Shown: piece after piece, positions 63,520 to 64,000 of the stretch
How positions within the stretch are numbered: position 1 is the first letter of the stretch
How the letters are laid out: every line of letters starts with the position of its first letter
Source of the DNA: Bernardetia sp. ABR2-2B
GTDB lineage: Bacteria; Bacteroidota; Bacteroidia; Cytophagales; Bernardetiaceae
DNA: 64,000 bases
NCBI RefSeq assembly: GCF_037126435.1
Contig: NZ_CP147020.1
Coordinates: 4,911,001-4,975,000, forward strand
Reading direction: 5' to 3'
Made by a program: the position numbers and the translations under genes
Notes under the pieces: generated by a model
Databases searched by the model: none
Seen by the model: the letters and a program-made list of their open reading frames with translations, nothing else
What the model was told of the DNA's origin: nothing

Positions 63520-64000
63520 ATGAACACTAAAAACACACTTTTATTCTTACTTTTTTTTACTGCCTTCGGAGCTGCTTCTTGTAGTTTTGATTCTAAAAAA
63601 GTAAAAAAAGGTTATTCTACTGAAATTGAAAACAAGACTACGGATACAATTAAAGATACTTTGGTTGATGAAAAGCTAAATTCTAACTCTTCTAATCAAG
63701 TCCAAACGCAAGTCCAAAATCAAGCTCAAATAACGGAAAAAATAGACGAAATCTATCAAGTTCCGTTGCCTCAAAATTACACTAGAGAAACTGTTTCTTC
63801 AACTTCTTTTGCTTATTATCTTCGTCATCTTTCACTAAAACCAAAAGACACACCAGTAAAACTGTATAATGGAGAACTCAAAAATTATCAACAAGTTCAT
63901 TATAGAGTGTTAGATGTTTCTGTTGGAAAGCGAGATTTGCAACAATGTGCCGATGCCGTGATGCGCCTTCGTGCTGAATATTTATTCAAAACGAATCAAA
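63520..64000 (+). CDS. DUF4846 lipoprotein, partial (continues beyond window)
   Basis: The reading frame starts at the ATG at 63520 and is open to the end (160 codons). A lipobox in FFTAFGAASCSFDS indicates a lipoprotein. A Gln/Asn-rich linker (SSNQVQTQVQNQAQ) leads to the DUF4846 region: VPLPQNYTRETVSSTSFAYYLRHL, VKLYNGELKNYQQVHYRVLDVSVG and RDLQQCADAVMRLRAEYLF, the last being its most typical motif. Function is unknown. The real gene is longer. Confidence 0.85.
   Translation, partial: MNTKNTLLFLLFFTAFGAASCSFDSKKVKKGYSTEIENKTTDTIKDTLVDEKLNSNSSNQVQTQVQNQAQITEKIDEIYQVPLPQNYTRETVSSTSFAYYLRHLSLKPKDTPVKLYNGELKNYQQVHYRVLDVSVGKRDLQQCADAVMRLRAEYLFKTNQ

Noticed and set aside
1-64000. tRNA, rRNA or transposase genes
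   Set aside because: All gaps longer than 150 bases were read; no cloverleaf-like pattern or transposase-like frame was found.

Overview
The window is chromosomal DNA from an AT-rich member of the Bacteroidota, most likely a marine Cytophagales bacterium of the Bernardetia/Flexibacter type. This rests on gene content: a giant HYR-repeat adhesin with a type IX secretion (T9SS) C-terminal sorting domain, a PorT-like T9SS protein next to menaquinone MenG, an S46 dipeptidyl-peptidase, two propeller/SpoIIE sensor phosphatases and several DUF families typical of the phylum. Promoters of the TTG-N17-19-TAnnTTTG type are visible upstream of several genes. Two Na+/H+ antiporters (NhaC, NhaD) suit a saline habitat. 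The genus is an inference.

Layout. 0-5.5 kb: 3' part of the HYR/T9SS surface protein, then a small unknown gene. 5.7-11.6 kb: murD, two paralogous membrane proteins, a TIGR02757 protein, then menG-porT on the minus strand. 11.7-19.4 kb: a propeller/SpoIIE sensor and a 1169-aa GMC oxidoreductase/alpha-beta hydrolase fusion. 19.5-26 kb (minus strand): S46 peptidase, MacB-type permease, fused double-ATPase of the Dpp/Opp type, unknown gene. 26-34.5 kb: TPR protein, then genes acting on nucleosides, NAD or ADP-ribose (deoxyribosyltransferase-like, Sir2, ADP-ribosylglycohydrolase) with DinB, GDPD, a metal-binding lipoprotein and an FkbM methyltransferase. The gaps of this segment are crowded with short mobile repeats. 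34.6-49 kb: PepP, TerC, NhaC, a SIMPL protein, a polytopic membrane protein, OmpA, NhaD, a secreted unknown, an RlpA-like protein and DUF1206. 49-51.2 kb: LysR regulator divergent from a peroxiredoxin/quinone-reductase pair. 51.4-56.7 kb: dnaX, an unknown gene joined to it, a zinc-ribbon membrane protein, tandem DUF423 proteins and DinD. 56.9-64 kb: second SpoIIE sensor, unknown membrane protein, winged-helix regulator, TrmN6-like methyltransferase and the start of a DUF4846 lipoprotein.

The two strongest unusual signals are these. (1) dnaX is split by a run of ten A with a stop codon just after it; the -1 frame stays open to a full-length 575-aa tau. This matches programmed frameshifting or transcriptional slippage giving gamma-like and tau-like subunits. 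(2) At least four separate families of short inverted-repeat elements sit in the gaps. Two of them keep constant outer ends while carrying different internal hairpins, so they look like nested MITEs. One pair of near-identical 217-bp elements lies in opposite orientation 15 kb apart. No transposase gene, tRNA, rRNA or CRISPR array was seen.
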